Assembly: GCF_016907975.1 (NCBI RefSeq)
Contig: NZ_JAFBCY010000003.1
Coordinates: forward strand, 682,001 to 746,000
From: Methylopila capsulata
GTDB lineage: Bacteria; Pseudomonadota; Alphaproteobacteria; Rhizobiales; Methylopilaceae
Reading direction: 5' to 3'
DNA length: 64,000 nt
In this document: one piece after another, positions 23,715-33,615 of the stretch
Numbering within the stretch: position 1 is the first letter of the stretch
Layout of the letters: each line of letters starts with the position of its first letter
The notes under the pieces: generated by a model
Databases searched by the model: none
Told to the model about the DNA's origin: nothing
What the model saw: the letters and a program-made list of their open reading frames with translations, nothing else
Made by a program: the position numbers and the translations under genes

Positions 23715-24367
23715 GCGTCCGGCGCGCGGCGATCGCCGGGGCGCTGGTCGGCTGCGGGCTCGCCGCCGCAGGTCTCGGCGCCGGCCTTCTGCTCTCGGCC
23801 CAGCGAGCCGCGCCGCCGACGCTTCCGCCCGTCGCCGCAGCGCTGCAGGAGACACATCTGCCATTCGGTCCGATCCGCCCCCCGCGCGCCCTTCCCGCGG
23901 TCGCGCTGAGGGCCGACGACGGCGCCGCGACGACGCTCGCCGCATTGACGCAGGGGCGCTACACGCTGCTGCAGCTGATGTTCACCGGCTGCTCCGTGAC
24001 CTGCCCGATCCAGGGCGCGATCTTCAAAGCGACCCAGGCCGCGCTGACGGCGGAGGGCGTGGAGGCGCAGTTGCTGTCGATCAGCGTGGACGTCGTGGGC
24101 GACACGTCCGAGGCGCTGGCTCGATGGCTGAACGGCTTTGACGCCCGAACGGGCTGGCGCGCCGCGGTCCCCTCCCCCGACGGGCTCGGCCCCTTGATCG
24201 ATGCGCTCAATGGCCGGGGATCCGGCCCGGACGTGCACGACGCCCGGGTCTATCTCCTCGCGCCCTCGGGCAAGCTGATCTTCGTCACGGAGGACATGCC
24301 CAGTCCGCGCTACCTCGCGAAGCTGCTGCGCGACGCCGCCGCCTTCGAGGCGCGCACGCCGGGCTAG
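23711..24367 (+). CDS. SCO1/SenC-family copper chaperone
   Basis: A 218-residue membrane-anchored thioredoxin-fold copper metallochaperone facing the periplasm. One N-terminal membrane segment (residues 6-30) is followed by the SCO core: copper-binding CxxxC at C94-C98 (FTGCSVTCPIQG) and the third ligand H176 (GPDVHDARVYLL). ATG 23711 overlaps the cytochrome stop (ATGA). SCO proteins usually load CuA of cytochrome oxidase, but none is here. Linkage to a copper radical oxidase suggests it metallates that enzyme, as Sco does for GlxA in Streptomyces lividans (established knowledge). It converges with tetR and overlaps it by four bases. Confidence 0.9.
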   Translation: MSVRRAAIAGALVGCGLAAAGLGAGLLLSAQRAAPPTLPPVAAALQETHLPFGPIRPPRALPAVALRADDGAATTLAALTQGRYTLLQLMFTGCSVTCPIQGAIFKATQAALTAEGVEAQLLSISVDVVGDTSEALARWLNGFDARTGWRAAVPSPDGLGPLIDALNGRGSGPDVHDARVYLLAPSGKLIFVTEDMPSPRYLAKLLRDAAAFEARTPG

Positions 24368-25044
24368 ACCGCGCTCTCTTGCGCCGCGCCGTCGCGTCCT
24401 CGCGGGCGCACGCCGTTGAGAAACACGGAAATGCAGTACCGCTGGTGCGCCGCCCGCGACGCGAGGTCGGGCCAGGGGCCTGGCCGGAACGCCGCCGCTC
24501 CCGCCGAGGCGAAGATCAGGTCCATCAGCAAGCGCGCGGTCTGTTCGGCGTCGGCGAAGGCGAGCCGGCCCTCCCGCCGACGCTCGTCGAGCCACTCCGC
24601 AAGGGCGCGGCGCGAAGGCTCGACGCCCTTGGCGACGACGAGATGGTGGACCTCGGGGAAGGCGTCGCCGTCCTTGAGCGCCGCGCGGATGAAGGCGTTC
24701 CGGATGCGATCGCTGTCCTCGTCGATGTCGAGGCGGAAGATTTCCGCGAGCGCGTCTTCGAGCGACATACCGGCGTCGGCAGGCGGCAGCCGAAGCATCT
24801 CCGGGCGATGCGAGTCCACGATCGCGCCGAACAGTTCGGCCTTGTTGGCGAACTGTTCGTAGATCGTGCGCTTCGAGACCTGACAGCGGGCGGCGACCGC
24901 GTTGGTCGTCATCGCGCCGTACCCCGCGTCGACGAAGATCGCGCGCGCCGCGGCGACGATGCGCGCGCGCCGCTCGCCTGACGGCGTCCGCGGCCGACCG
25001 CGTGCGGTTCGGTCGGTTGACGGCGCTGGAGCCGCGTCGGGCAT
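24364..25044 (-). CDS. TetR/AcrR-family repressor of the RND efflux operon
   Basis: A 226-residue repressor from ATG 25044; upstream in-frame ATGs at 25086 and 25098 would lengthen it. The helix-turn-helix is ARAIFVDAGYGAMTTNAVAARCQVSKRTIYEQFANKAELF-like (residues about 35-75), the classic TetR N-terminal domain. The C-terminal ligand domain (AefR/TetR_C type) ends FLNGVRPRGRDGAAQE. It is divergent from the RND pump genes, and the shared 100-bp gap contains a GGTACC pair likely to be its operator. By family behaviour it represses the pump until an inducer binds. Confidence 0.88.
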   Translation of the reverse strand: MPDAAPAPSTDRTARGRPRTPSGERRARIVAAARAIFVDAGYGAMTTNAVAARCQVSKRTIYEQFANKAELFGAIVDSHRPEMLRLPPADAGMSLEDALAEIFRLDIDEDSDRIRNAFIRAALKDGDAFPEVHHLVVAKGVEPSRRALAEWLDERRREGRLAFADAEQTARLLMDLIFASAGAAAFRPGPWPDLASRAAHQRYCISVFLNGVRPRGRDGAAQESAV

Positions 25045-25104
25045 GTTCTGGGAAACCTTCCGAAACCTTTGGGGCGTTGACAGCATGATGCGCCGCACAA
25101 TAGT

Positions 25105-25120
25105 GGTACCTCACGGTACC
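25105..25120. promoter_or_regulatory. Candidate TetR operator
   Basis: GGTACC-TCAC-GGTACC: two copies of a self-palindromic hexamer ten bases apart, centred between tetR and the membrane-fusion-protein gene (start 25145). Its symmetry and location between divergent genes fit an AcrR-type operator. Not matched to any known consensus. Confidence 0.5.
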
Positions 25121-25144
25121 GTAAATAGCGTGGGACGGCGCACA

Positions 25145-26353
25145 ATGACGATCGAACAGCGCGCCTCGTGCGCTCGGCGCGGCTTTTCGGCTGCGGCCTT
25201 AGGGCTCGTCCTCGCCCTCGCGCTCTCCGCATGCGATGGCGAGGACGCCAGCGGCCGTCAGGCTCAACCGGCCCAGCGTCCCACGGTCAGCGTCGTCGTG
25301 ATCGACGGTCGCTCGGTCGCCGTCACCGCCGAGTTGCCCGGGCGCGTGAGCGCCTCGTTGGTCTCCGAGGTCCGGCCGCAGGTCGGCGGCATCATCCAGA
25401 CGCGGTTGTTCAAGGAGGGCAGCGAGGTCAAGCAGGGCGACCCGCTCTACCAGATCGACCCCGCCTCCTATAAGGCGAGCTACGACAGCGCCATCGCGGC
25501 CCAGCAGAAGGCCGAGGCCGCGGTGCCGAGCGCGCAGGCCAAGGTTGACCGGTACCAGGGGCTCGCCAAGGGCTCCGCGGTCTCGAAACAGGATCTCGAC
25601 GACGCCGAGGCCGCTCTCGCCCAGGCGATCGCGGACGTCGCCTCCGCCAAGGCCGAGGTCGACACCGCGAGGATCAATCTGGACTACACGACGATCCGCG
25701 CGCCGATCGGCGGCCGCGTCGACGCGTCGTCGCTGACGCCCGGCGCGCTGGTGACGGCGAGCCAGGATACGGCGCTGACGACCGTGCGCACGCTCGATCC
25801 GATCAACGTCGACGTCACCCAGTCGAGCACCAACCTGCTGCGCTTCAGGGAGGCGGTGAAGACCGGCCGCCTCAAGTTCCGCGGGCCCGACGTGGCCGTG
25901 AAGCTCCATCTCGAGAACGGCTCCACCTATGGCCAGAACGGCGCGCTGCAGTTCGCCGAGGCCAACGTCGACGAGACGACCGGCACCTTCACGGTGCGCG
26001 CCTCGTTCCCCAACCCCGATCGGCTGCTGCTGCCCGGCATGTATGTGCGAGCTGTGATCGAAGAGGGCGTGGCGCCGAACAGCGTGCTCGTCACCCAGCA
26101 AGCGGTCGGCCGCAACACGAAGGGCGAGGCCACCGTCAAGGTCGTCGGGGCCGACAGCAAGATCGAAGAGCGCGTGATCGTGGTCGGCCGCCAGATCGGC
26201 AATTCCTGGCTCGTCGACCAGGGACTGAAGGCCGGCGACAAGGTCGTCGTCGAGGGCGGCCAGAACGTTCGCGCGGGTCAGGAGGTGACGGCGGCCGAGG
26301 TCTCGGTGGACGACGCCACCGGCGACATTCGCGATGCGGCTCACAAGGACTGA
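25145..26353 (+). CDS. RND efflux periplasmic adaptor (membrane fusion lipoprotein), AcrA/MexA type
   Basis: A 402-residue periplasmic adaptor linking the inner-membrane RND pump to the outer-membrane channel. ATG 25145 yields a lipoprotein signal with lipobox LSAC (C30). Landmarks are the first lipoyl half (EVRPQVGGIIQTRLFKEGSEV), a coiled-coil hairpin (residues about 105-180), the second lipoyl half (INLDYTTIRAPIGGRV), the beta-barrel (VRASFPNPDRLLLPGMYVRA) and the membrane-proximal domain (GNSWLVDQGLKAGDKVV). First gene of a tripartite pump operon; the RND gene starts six bases after its stop. Confidence 0.93.
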   Translation: MTIEQRASCARRGFSAAALGLVLALALSACDGEDASGRQAQPAQRPTVSVVVIDGRSVAVTAELPGRVSASLVSEVRPQVGGIIQTRLFKEGSEVKQGDPLYQIDPASYKASYDSAIAAQQKAEAAVPSAQAKVDRYQGLAKGSAVSKQDLDDAEAALAQAIADVASAKAEVDTARINLDYTTIRAPIGGRVDASSLTPGALVTASQDTALTTVRTLDPINVDVTQSSTNLLRFREAVKTGRLKFRGPDVAVKLHLENGSTYGQNGALQFAEANVDETTGTFTVRASFPNPDRLLLPGMYVRAVIEEGVAPNSVLVTQQAVGRNTKGEATVKVVGADSKIEERVIVVGRQIGNSWLVDQGLKAGDKVVVEGGQNVRAGQEVTAAEVSVDDATGDIRDAAHKD

Positions 26354-26359
26354 TCGCCC

Positions 26360-29300
26360 ATGTCCCGCTTCTTCATCGATCGCCCGATCTTCGCCTGGGT
26401 GCTGGCGATCGCAGTGATGCTCGGCGGCGCGCTCGCCATCGTGAACCTGCCGATCTCGCAGTATCCCGAGATCGCGCCGACGACCGTCAACATCTCCGCC
26501 ACCTACTCCGGCGCGGACGCGCAGACCATCGAGAACTCGGTGACCAAGGTCATCGAGCAGGGCATGACCGGGCTCGACAACCTGGACTACATGACCTCGA
26601 CCTCGACCTGGTCCGGCTCGGCGGAGATCAAGATCACCTTCACCAACGCGGCCGATCCCGACGTCGCGCAGATGCAGGTCCAGAACAAGCTCAACCTCGT
26701 CGAGTCGCAACTGCCGCAGGCCGTCCGCGACGTCGGGCTGACGGTGACGAAGTCGACCGGCGGCTTCCTTCTGGTCGCGGCCTTCACCTCGGAAGACGGG
26801 CGGCTGAACTCGACCGATCTCGCCGACTACGTCGACTCCACGCTCAACGACACGCTGAAGCGCATCGAAGGCGTCGGCCAGACCCAGCTGTTCGGCTCCG
26901 GCTACGCCATGCGGATCTGGCTCGATCCGGCGAAGCTCCAGAAGTACGCGCTGATGCCGAGCGACGTGACCTCCGCGATCGAGGCGCAGAACACGCAGGT
27001 CTCCGCGGGACAACTCGGCGGCCTGCCGTCGGTCAGGGGCCAGAAGCTCAACGCGACGATCACCGCGAAAAGCCGGCTGCAGACGCCGCAGCAGTTCGAG
27101 AACATCATCCTCAAGAGCGCCGAGGGCGGCTCCATCGTCCGCCTCAACGACGTCGCGGCCGTCGAGCTCGGCGCTGAGGACTACACCACCACCGCGTCCT
27201 ACAACGGCAAGAACACCGCCGGTCTCGCGGTCAGCCTCGCGACCGGCGCCAACGCGCTCGACACGGCCTCCGCCGTGAAGGCTGCGATCGAACGTCTGAA
27301 GGCGACCTTCCCCGAGGGCGTCGAGGTCTACTACCCCTACGACACCACGCCGTTCGTCCGGCTCTCGATCGAGGAGGTGGTGAAGACCCTGCTCGAGGCG
27401 ATCGTGCTCGTCTTCGTGGTGATGCTGGTCTTCCTCCAGAATCTGCGCGCGACGCTGATCCCGACGCTCGCCGTGCCTGTCGTGCTGCTCGGAACCTTCG
27501 GCGTGCTGGCGCTCGCCGGCTACACCATCAACACGCTGACCATGTTCGCGATGGTGCTCGCCATCGGCCTGCTCGTCGACGACGCCATCGTGGTCGTCGA
27601 GAACGTCGAGCGGGTGATGGAGGAGGAGAAGCTTCCGCCAAAGGACGCCACCATCAAGTCCATGCACGAGATCACGGGCGCGCTGGTCGGCATCGCCCTG
27701 GTGCTCTCGGCGGTGTTCGTGCCGATGGCGTTCTTCTCGGGCTCGGTCGGCGTCATCTACCGGCAGTTCTCGGTCACGATCGTCAGCGCGATGGCTCTCT
27801 CCGCCCTCGTGGCGCTGATCCTGACGCCCGCGCTCTGCGCCACGCTGCTGAAGCCGAAAAAGCATGGCCCCCGGCGCGGCTTTCCGGGCTGGTTCAACCG
27901 AACGTTCGACAGGCTCGCGACGGGCTATCGCAACGCCGTGGGCGGACTGGTCCGACGCTCACTCCGCGCGCTGCTGGCGTTTGCGGTGATCTGCGGCGCG
28001 ACGGCGTGGCTGTTCGCCAAGCTGCCGAGTTCGTTCCTCCCCGAGGAGGACCAGGGCATGCTCATCACGGCGGTGCAGATGCCGGTCGGCGCGACCGCCG
28101 ACCGGACGCTGAACGCGCTGAAGCAGGTTCGCGAATACTACATGACCAAAGAGGCGGACGCCGTCGACGGCGTGTTTTCCAGCGTCGGCTTCGGTTTCGG
28201 CGGGTCGGGCCAGAACGTCGGCATCGCCTTCATCAAGCTCAAGGAGTTCGCCAAGCGGAAGGACGCCAGCCTCTCGGCGCAAGCGGTCGCGCGCCGCGCG
28301 CAGGCGGCGTTCTCCGCGATCCGCGATGGGCAGATCTTCGCGCTGGCGCCGCCCGCGATCCAGGGCTTCGGCAACAACAGCGGCTTCAGCTTCTATCTGC
28401 AGGACATCAATGGCGCGGGCCACGCGGCGCTGATGGCGACCCGGAACAGGCTGCTCGGCGAGGCCGCCCAGAACGCCGCTCTGGTGGGCGTCCGGCCGAA
28501 CGGCATGGAGGACACGCCGCAGTACTCGGTCGCGATCGACCAGGAGAAGGCGAGCGCCTACGACCTTAACCTGTCCGACGTCGACACCACGCTCTCCACC
28601 GCCTGGGGCGGCGCCTACGTCAACGATTTCATCGACCGCGGCCGCGTGAAGACCGTCTATGTGCAGGCCGACGCGGCGTTCCGCATGCAGCCGGACCACC
28701 TCGGCCTCTGGTACGTCCGCAATTCGAACAGCGAGATGGTGCCGTTCTCCGCTTTCGCGACGGGCGACTGGAGCTACGGCTCCCCTCGGCTCGAGCGCTA
28801 CAACGGCTCCTCCGCCGTTGAGATCCAGGGCACAGCGGCGCCGGGCGTCAGCTCCGGCGACGCGATGGACGAGATCGACCGCATGATCGCGGCGCTGCCG
28901 CCGGGCTACGCCCACGAATGGACCGGCCTGTCGCACCAGGAAAAGCTCTCGGGAAGCCAGGCGACCGCGCTCTACGCAATTTCGATCCTCGTCGTCTTCC
29001 TCTGCCTCGCAGCGCTCTACGAGAGCTGGTCGGTCCCGCTCGCCGTCATGCTCGCCGTGCCGATCGGCGTGTTCGGTGCGGTCGCCGCCGCGACGCTCTT
29101 CGGCCAGACGAACGACGTCTACTTCAAGGTTGGCCTGCTCACGACGATCGGCCTCGCGGCGAAGAACGCGATCCTGATCGTCGAGTTCGCGATCGAGCGG
29201 CAGGCGGCGGGCCAGGGCCTGGTGGAGGCGACGCTCGAAGCGGCGCGTCAGCGCCTGCGGCCGATCCTGATGACCTCCTTCGCCTTCATCCTGGGCGTCA

Positions 29301-29485
29301 CGCCGCTCGCCATCGCCAGCGGCGCCGGCTCAGGGGCGCAGAACTCGATCGGCATCGGGGTCATGGGCGGCATGATCGCGGCCACCCTGCTCGGGGTGTT
29401 CTTCGCGCCGCTGCTTTACGTGCTGGTCCGTCGGCTCTTCCCGGGCCGACCCGCGGCCGCCGCCGCCACCCCGTCGGAGGCCTGA
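26360..29485 (+). CDS. RND multidrug efflux transporter, HAE1 (AcrB/MexB) family
   Basis: A 1,041-residue inner-membrane proton-drug antiporter of normal family length. The N-terminus [20 protein letters not shown] is typical. The proton-relay Asp pair is in [17 protein letters not shown] (TM4), and the porter and docking domains lie between TM1-2 and TM7-8. [16 protein letters not shown] is the TM10-11 repeat and [19 protein letters not shown] the TM11-12 motif. It is encoded between adaptor and outer-membrane channel genes. Substrates cannot be deduced; the HAE1 branch usually exports hydrophobic and amphiphilic compounds. Confidence 0.95.
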   Translation: MSRFFIDRPIFAWVLAIAVMLGGALAIVNLPISQYPEIAPTTVNISATYSGADAQTIENSVTKVIEQGMTGLDNLDYMTSTSTWSGSAEIKITFTNAADPDVAQMQVQNKLNLVESQLPQAVRDVGLTVTKSTGGFLLVAAFTSEDGRLNSTDLADYVDSTLNDTLKRIEGVGQTQLFGSGYAMRIWLDPAKLQKYALMPSDVTSAIEAQNTQVSAGQLGGLPSVRGQKLNATITAKSRLQTPQQFENIILKSAEGGSIVRLNDVAAVELGAEDYTTTASYNGKNTAGLAVSLATGANALDTASAVKAAIERLKATFPEGVEVYYPYDTTPFVRLSIEEVVKTLLEAIVLVFVVMLVFLQNLRATLIPTLAVPVVLLGTFGVLALAGYTINTLTMFAMVLAIGLLVDDAIVVVENVERVMEEEKLPPKDATIKSMHEITGALVGIALVLSAVFVPMAFFSGSVGVIYRQFSVTIVSAMALSALVALILTPALCATLLKPKKHGPRRGFPGWFNRTFDRLATGYRNAVGGLVRRSLRALLAFAVICGATAWLFAKLPSSFLPEEDQGMLITAVQMPVGATADRTLNALKQVREYYMTKEADAVDGVFSSVGFGFGGSGQNVGIAFIKLKEFAKRKDASLSAQAVARRAQAAFSAIRDGQIFALAPPAIQGFGNNSGFSFYLQDINGAGHAALMATRNRLLGEAAQNAALVGVRPNGMEDTPQYSVAIDQEKASAYDLNLSDVDTTLSTAWGGAYVNDFIDRGRVKTVYVQADAAFRMQPDHLGLWYVRNSNSEMVPFSAFATGDWSYGSPRLERYNGSSAVEIQGTAAPGVSSGDAMDEIDRMIAALPPGYAHEWTGLSHQEKLSGSQATALYAISILVVFLCLAALYESWSVPLAVMLAVPIGVFGAVAAATLFGQTNDVYFKVGLLTTIGLAAKNAILIVEFAIERQAAGQGLVEATLEAARQRLRPILMTSFAFILGVTPLAIASGAGSGAQNSIGIGVMGGMIAATLLGVFFAPLLYVLVRRLFPGRPAAAAATPSEA

Positions 29486-29488
29486 ACG

Positions 29489-30976
29489 ATGATGAGCCTT
29501 TCCACCGGCCGCCTCCTGCGCCGCCTCGCGACGGTCTCGATGGCGGCCCTTCTGGCCGGCTGCGCGGTCGGTCCCGACTATCGGACGCCGTCGCTGTCGC
29601 TGCCCGCCCGCTGGGGCGCGGAGGCCGAGGCGACCAAGCCGGCCCGGCCCCAACTCGCCGAGTGGTGGCGCAACCTGAATGACCCGCTGCTCAACGCGCT
29701 CGTCTCCGAGGCGGTGGCGGGCAATCTGGACGTTGCGACCGCAAAGGCCTCGATCCGCGAAGCGCGGGCGTCCCGGCGCCAGGCCGCCGGCGGCCTGTTC
29801 CCGACCCTCGACGGCGTCGGGTCGGGCGACCGCGCCAAGACCGCCGCAACCCAGACGGGGACGGGAAAATCGGCGCTGACCAGCACTTTCCAGGCCGGCT
29901 TCGACGCCAGCTGGGAGCTCGACCTGTTCGGGGGCACGCGCCGCGAGGTCGAAGCCGCGACCTACGGCGTCGACGCCGCCGAGGAGGATCTGCGCTCCAC
30001 CCTGCTGACGCTGATCGGCGACGTGGCGCAGAACTATGTCGAAGCGCGCGGCTACCAGGCGCGGATCGCCCTCGCCCGCCGCACCGCCGCCTCCCAGCGC
30101 GAGACCGCGAGCCTCACCGAGCAGAAGCTGGAGGCGGGTTCGGCCTCGGGCGTCGACGTCGCCAACGCGAAGGGGCTGGCCGCCTCCACCGAAGCCGAGA
30201 TCCCGACGCTCGAGACCTCGTTCGCGCAGTCGGTCCACCGGCTGGGCGTGCTCACCGGCCGTGCGCCGAGCGCGCTTGGGCCCCGCCTCGCCGCGGCCAG
30301 ACCGATCCCCGCGCCGAAGGGCATGCCGGCGGCGGGCGTTCCCGCCGACGTGCTGCGGGCGCGGCCCGACGTGCGGCTCGCCGAACGCCAGCTCGCGCAG
30401 TACACGGCCAAGATCGGGCAGGCCGAGGCCGCGCTCTACCCCAGCGTCAGCCTGACCGGATCCATCTCCACCACCAGCGCGAAGGTCGGAGACCTCGCGA
30501 AGCGCTCCACGATCGGCTGGTCCTACGGACCCTCGGTGAACGTGCCGCTGTTCGAGGGCGGCTCGCTCGTCGCCGCGGTCGACGTGGCGCGCGCCCAGCG
30601 GGACCAGTACTTCGTGGCCTTCAGGGCCTCGGTGCTGACAGCGTTCGAAGACGTCGAGAACGCGCTCGTCGCCCTGCGCAAGGAGCGCGAGCGGACCGCG
30701 AAGCTCGGCGCATCGGCCTCCGCCTACCGGGATTCAGCCCGGCTGTCCCGCGAGCTCTACAGGGCCGGCAGCTCCGCCTTCCTCGATGTGCTCGACGCCG
30801 AGCGCTCGCTCTACGACGCGGAAGACGCGCTGCTCGCCAGCCGCGTGCTGGCCGCCACGAACTATGTGGCGCTTCAGAAAGCGCTCGGCGGCGGCTGGGG
30901 CAAACCGGTCGAGGTGTCGAAGCCGGAAGTTGTCGACGTCGCGACGGGACCTCGGCTCGCCGCCCGGGCGCGCTGA
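29489..30976 (+). CDS. Outer-membrane efflux lipoprotein, NodT/OprM family
   Basis: A 495-residue outer-membrane channel of the TolC superfamily. GGAGG lies seven bases before ATG 29489; a second ATG follows at once (29492). The lipobox is LLAGC (C25), so the protein is acylated and anchored in the outer membrane. Family sequences are CAVGPDYRTPSLSLP at the mature start, two OEP repeats, RPDVRLAERQLAQYTAKIGQAEAALYPSVSL in the middle and GSSAFLDVLDAERSLYDAEDAL near the end. It completes the tripartite pump; the stop of the RND gene is three bases upstream. Confidence 0.93.
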   Translation: MMSLSTGRLLRRLATVSMAALLAGCAVGPDYRTPSLSLPARWGAEAEATKPARPQLAEWWRNLNDPLLNALVSEAVAGNLDVATAKASIREARASRRQAAGGLFPTLDGVGSGDRAKTAATQTGTGKSALTSTFQAGFDASWELDLFGGTRREVEAATYGVDAAEEDLRSTLLTLIGDVAQNYVEARGYQARIALARRTAASQRETASLTEQKLEAGSASGVDVANAKGLAASTEAEIPTLETSFAQSVHRLGVLTGRAPSALGPRLAAARPIPAPKGMPAAGVPADVLRARPDVRLAERQLAQYTAKIGQAEAALYPSVSLTGSISTTSAKVGDLAKRSTIGWSYGPSVNVPLFEGGSLVAAVDVARAQRDQYFVAFRASVLTAFEDVENALVALRKERERTAKLGASASAYRDSARLSRELYRAGSSAFLDVLDAERSLYDAEDALLASRVLAATNYVALQKALGGGWGKPVEVSKPEVVDVATGPRLAARAR

Positions 30977-31055
30977 TCGCGCGCGGTCCGACGCTTGCCG
31001 CCACGACGATCGCTGGTTACGTCTCGCTGCGTTCGTTGTCGAGAGGAACCGCAAA

Positions 31056-31322
31056 GTGGCGCTGAAGGACTGGAAACGGCATCCGGGCGGCGGCCTCGCC
31101 GTCAATCCGATCGTCGGCTACGAGACCGCCGCGATGACCGATGGGATGGCGGGCATGCTCCGGATCGAGTTCGCCCTTGATCCGACCATGCGCAACAGCG
31201 AGGCCGTCCAGCTCGTGGCGACCGCCAAGCAGCTGGAAGACCTGATCCTCGTGCTGCGGGATCTGGCGGACAACCTTGCCGTCAACGTCGCGTCCGACAA
31301 GCCGGCGGGACGGCTGAGCTGA
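31056..31322 (+). CDS. Hypothetical 88-residue protein
   Basis: Reads (M)ALKDWKRHPGGGLAVNPIV and then GYETAAMTDGMAGMLRIEFALD, ending in DNLAVNVASDKPAGRLS. GTG 31056 is preceded by GAGAGGA eight bases upstream. The protein is soluble, compact and mixed in composition, with a central helix rich in leucine (QLVATAKQLEDLILVLRDLADNL). No signal peptide. Not recognised. It is 80 bp after the efflux operon and may be independent. An internal ATG (31134) could also serve as start. Confidence 0.55.
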   Translation: MALKDWKRHPGGGLAVNPIVGYETAAMTDGMAGMLRIEFALDPTMRNSEAVQLVATAKQLEDLILVLRDLADNLAVNVASDKPAGRLS

Positions 31323-31436
31323 TCGGACCGGCCTGACGGGGAACAGATCGCGACGGTCCGGATTCGTTCCGCGTGATCGGACAGGGAACGCTTTCCCCGC
31401 ACGACATCCTACCCAAAGGTTAAGCCCGCTCCGCCG

Positions 31437-32915
31437 TCAGTGGGCGGCGCGGGACGCCGGCGCCTCTTTGTCGTGCTCGGCGAAGCGCTCGACCATGGTG
31501 GCGCTGGCCTCGTTCAGGCCGACGATCTGGACCTCGCGTCCGAGCGCCCGCGCCTTCAGCACCACACGGTCCAGCGCCGCGATCGCCGAGATGTCCCAGA
31601 AATGCGCTGCGGCGACGTCGATGACGAGGCGATCGACGTCCTCCAGCAGATCGATCCGCTCGGCGAAGGCTCCGGCGGACGCGAAGAACACCTGGCCTTC
31701 GACCCTGTACGTCCGCGTGCGCCCATCGGGGGAGAGCGCCGAGACCACGCGGCTGAGGCGCGAGACCTTTCCCGCGAAGAACACGCCCGACAGCAGCACG
31801 CCGACGATCACGCCCTTGGCGAGGTCATGGGTCGCGACCACCGTCGCCACCGTCGCCACCATGACGACCGAAGAGGGCCACGGATTGGTGCGCAGCCGCT
31901 TCAGCGACCCCCATGAAAAGGTGTTGAGCGACACCATGATCATGACGGCGGTCAGCGCCGCGACCGGCACGAGCTTCAGAAGGTCCTGCAGGAGCACCAG
32001 CAGGACCAGCAGGAACGCCCCCGCCGTGAAGGTCGACAGCCGCCCCCGCGCGCCGGACGAGACGTTGATGACCGACTGACCGATCATCGCGCAGCCGCCC
32101 ATGCCGCCGAAAGCGGCCGCGGCCATGTTGGCCGCGCCCTGCCCCAGGCATTCGCGGTTCTTGGACGACGGCGTGTCGGTCATGTCGTCGACGATCTGCG
32201 CGGTGAGCAGCGACTCCAGCAGGCCGACCGCCGCGAGCGTCAGCGCGACAGGGGCGATGATGCGCAGGGTCTCGAAGGTGTAGGGCACGGCGGGCAGCCC
32301 GAGCGTCGGCAGGCTGGACGGCAGTTCGCCCAGATCCGCGACCGTGCGGACGTCGAGGCCGAGCCATGCCGCGAGAGCCGTCAGCGCGACGATGGCGACC
32401 AGCGGCGAGGGGATCGCGCTCGTCACCCGCGGCAGCAGGTAGATGATCGCCAGTCCGAGCGCGATCAGCCCATAGGTCGCGGGCGGGACGTTCACGAGTT
32501 CCGGCGCCTGGGCGGCGAGGATCAGGATCGCGAGCGCGTTGACGAACCCCGTCATGACGGACTGCGAGACGAACCGCATCAACCGGCCCAGCTTCAGCAG
32601 CCCGGCGACGATCTGGAAGACGCCCATGAGAAGGGTCGCGGCGAAGAGGTAGTCGACGCCGTGGTCGCGCACGAGCGGCGTCATCACGACGGCGGTAGCC
32701 GCCGTCGCCGCCGAGATCATCGCCGGCCGGCCGCCCACCACCGAGATGACAATGGCGATCACCACGGAGGCGTAGAGGCCGACCTTGGGGTCGACGCCGG
32801 CGATCACCGAAAAGCCGATCGCCTCCGGGATCAGGGCGATGGCGACGACGACGCCCGACAGGACGTCCGCTCGAAAGCGGGACAGCCGGCTGGAGGCGAG
32901 AGAGGTTTGGGTCAT
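31437..32915 (-). CDS. SulP-family anion transporter with STAS domain
   Basis: A 492-residue inner-membrane SLC26/SulP transporter (sulfate or bicarbonate class). ATG 32915 gives the usual start before the first core segment [25 protein letters not shown]. About 12-14 hydrophobic segments follow, including the Q/N-rich motif [25 protein letters not shown] and the [13 protein letters not shown] loop. The C-terminal STAS domain (residues about 395-492) contains [33 protein letters not shown]. It stands alone, so the substrate is not resolved. Bicarbonate uptake (SbtA/BicA-like) and sulfate uptake are both possible. Confidence 0.88.
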   Translation of the reverse strand: MTQTSLASSRLSRFRADVLSGVVVAIALIPEAIGFSVIAGVDPKVGLYASVVIAIVISVVGGRPAMISAATAATAVVMTPLVRDHGVDYLFAATLLMGVFQIVAGLLKLGRLMRFVSQSVMTGFVNALAILILAAQAPELVNVPPATYGLIALGLAIIYLLPRVTSAIPSPLVAIVALTALAAWLGLDVRTVADLGELPSSLPTLGLPAVPYTFETLRIIAPVALTLAAVGLLESLLTAQIVDDMTDTPSSKNRECLGQGAANMAAAAFGGMGGCAMIGQSVINVSSGARGRLSTFTAGAFLLVLLVLLQDLLKLVPVAALTAVMIMVSLNTFSWGSLKRLRTNPWPSSVVMVATVATVVATHDLAKGVIVGVLLSGVFFAGKVSRLSRVVSALSPDGRTRTYRVEGQVFFASAGAFAERIDLLEDVDRLVIDVAAAHFWDISAIAALDRVVLKARALGREVQIVGLNEASATMVERFAEHDKEAPASRAAH

Positions 32916-33168
32916 GGAAACATCCGCAAGACGCAAGCGCGCGCCGCCGCGAGGCGCGGCGTGAAACGCTGTGGGGTCGATTGCGTGGTCCGGCGGATCG
33001 GCGGCCGGAAGAGCCACCCGGGCTTGCACCGGGTCCGAACGAATGTCCGCTTGTAGCGGCATGGCGCTTGGCGTTGCAACATAAGAAACCGCGGCGCAGG
33101 GAAGCTGACAGGACGGTCGCGAAAGGGCGACGACCGCCGCCACGCCCCGGCGTCGATCCCCATATCGA

Positions 33169-33194
33169 CATTCTTCGATTTATCGATAAGAATG
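33169..33194. promoter_or_regulatory. Candidate ArsR operator
   Basis: CATTCTT (33169-33175) and AAGAATG (33188-33194) form a perfect inverted repeat around an AT-rich core that itself contains TCGAT...ATCGA. It lies 25 bp before arsR, in the only AT-rich patch of this gap (32916-33219). Autoregulation by ArsR is the expected behaviour of the family. Confidence 0.55.
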
Positions 33195-33219
33195 GGTCCA
33201 TGATCGCACGGAGCCGCGA

Positions 33220-33612
33220 ATGCCCGCCCCTGCCTCTCCGAGCGCCCGCCTCCACGAAGACGGGGCGCTCGACGCGCTGTTCGCGCTTGGCCAGCCCACG
33301 CGGCTCCGGGTCTTCCGGCACCTTGTGACGATCGCGCCGAATCCCCTTCCCGCAGGGGGGATCGCCGACGCCCTCGGCTGCCTTCAGAACACGCTTTCGA
33401 CGCACCTCGCGATCCTGTCGCGGGCGGGCCTGATCACCGGCGTCCGCGACGGGCGGTCGATCCTCTACGCCGCGAACTTCGACGGCATGCGCGGCCTCGT
33501 GAACTACCTGCTGGAGGACTGTTGCGGGGGACGGCCCGAGGTGTGCGCCCCGGTTTTCGAGCAGCTCGAGCGGAGCTGCGGTTGCGCCCCCGCGCCGACT
33601 GCGGGGTCCTGA
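33220..33612 (+). CDS. arsR: ArsR-family arsenite-responsive repressor
   Basis: A 130-residue winged-helix repressor. The DNA-recognition helix is in GGIADALGCLQNTLSTHLAILSRAGLI (residues about 47-72). The wing is RDGRSILYAANFD. The As(III) site is probably the C-terminal cluster C101-C102...C109 (LEDCCGGRPEVC), comparable to the C-terminal CC-x-C site described for Acidithiobacillus ArsR rather than the E. coli alpha-3 site. More cysteines follow (RSCGCAP). GGAG precedes ATG 33220. It is first of four ars genes, and the acr3 start is three bases after its stop. Confidence 0.93.
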   Translation: MPAPASPSARLHEDGALDALFALGQPTRLRVFRHLVTIAPNPLPAGGIADALGCLQNTLSTHLAILSRAGLITGVRDGRSILYAANFDGMRGLVNYLLEDCCGGRPEVCAPVFEQLERSCGCAPAPTAGS

Positions 33613-33615
33613 CCG

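Noticed and set aside
25199-27865. An 888-codon minus-strand frame opposite the RND genes
   Set aside because: Antisense shadow of the adaptor and pump genes, which have full motif support.
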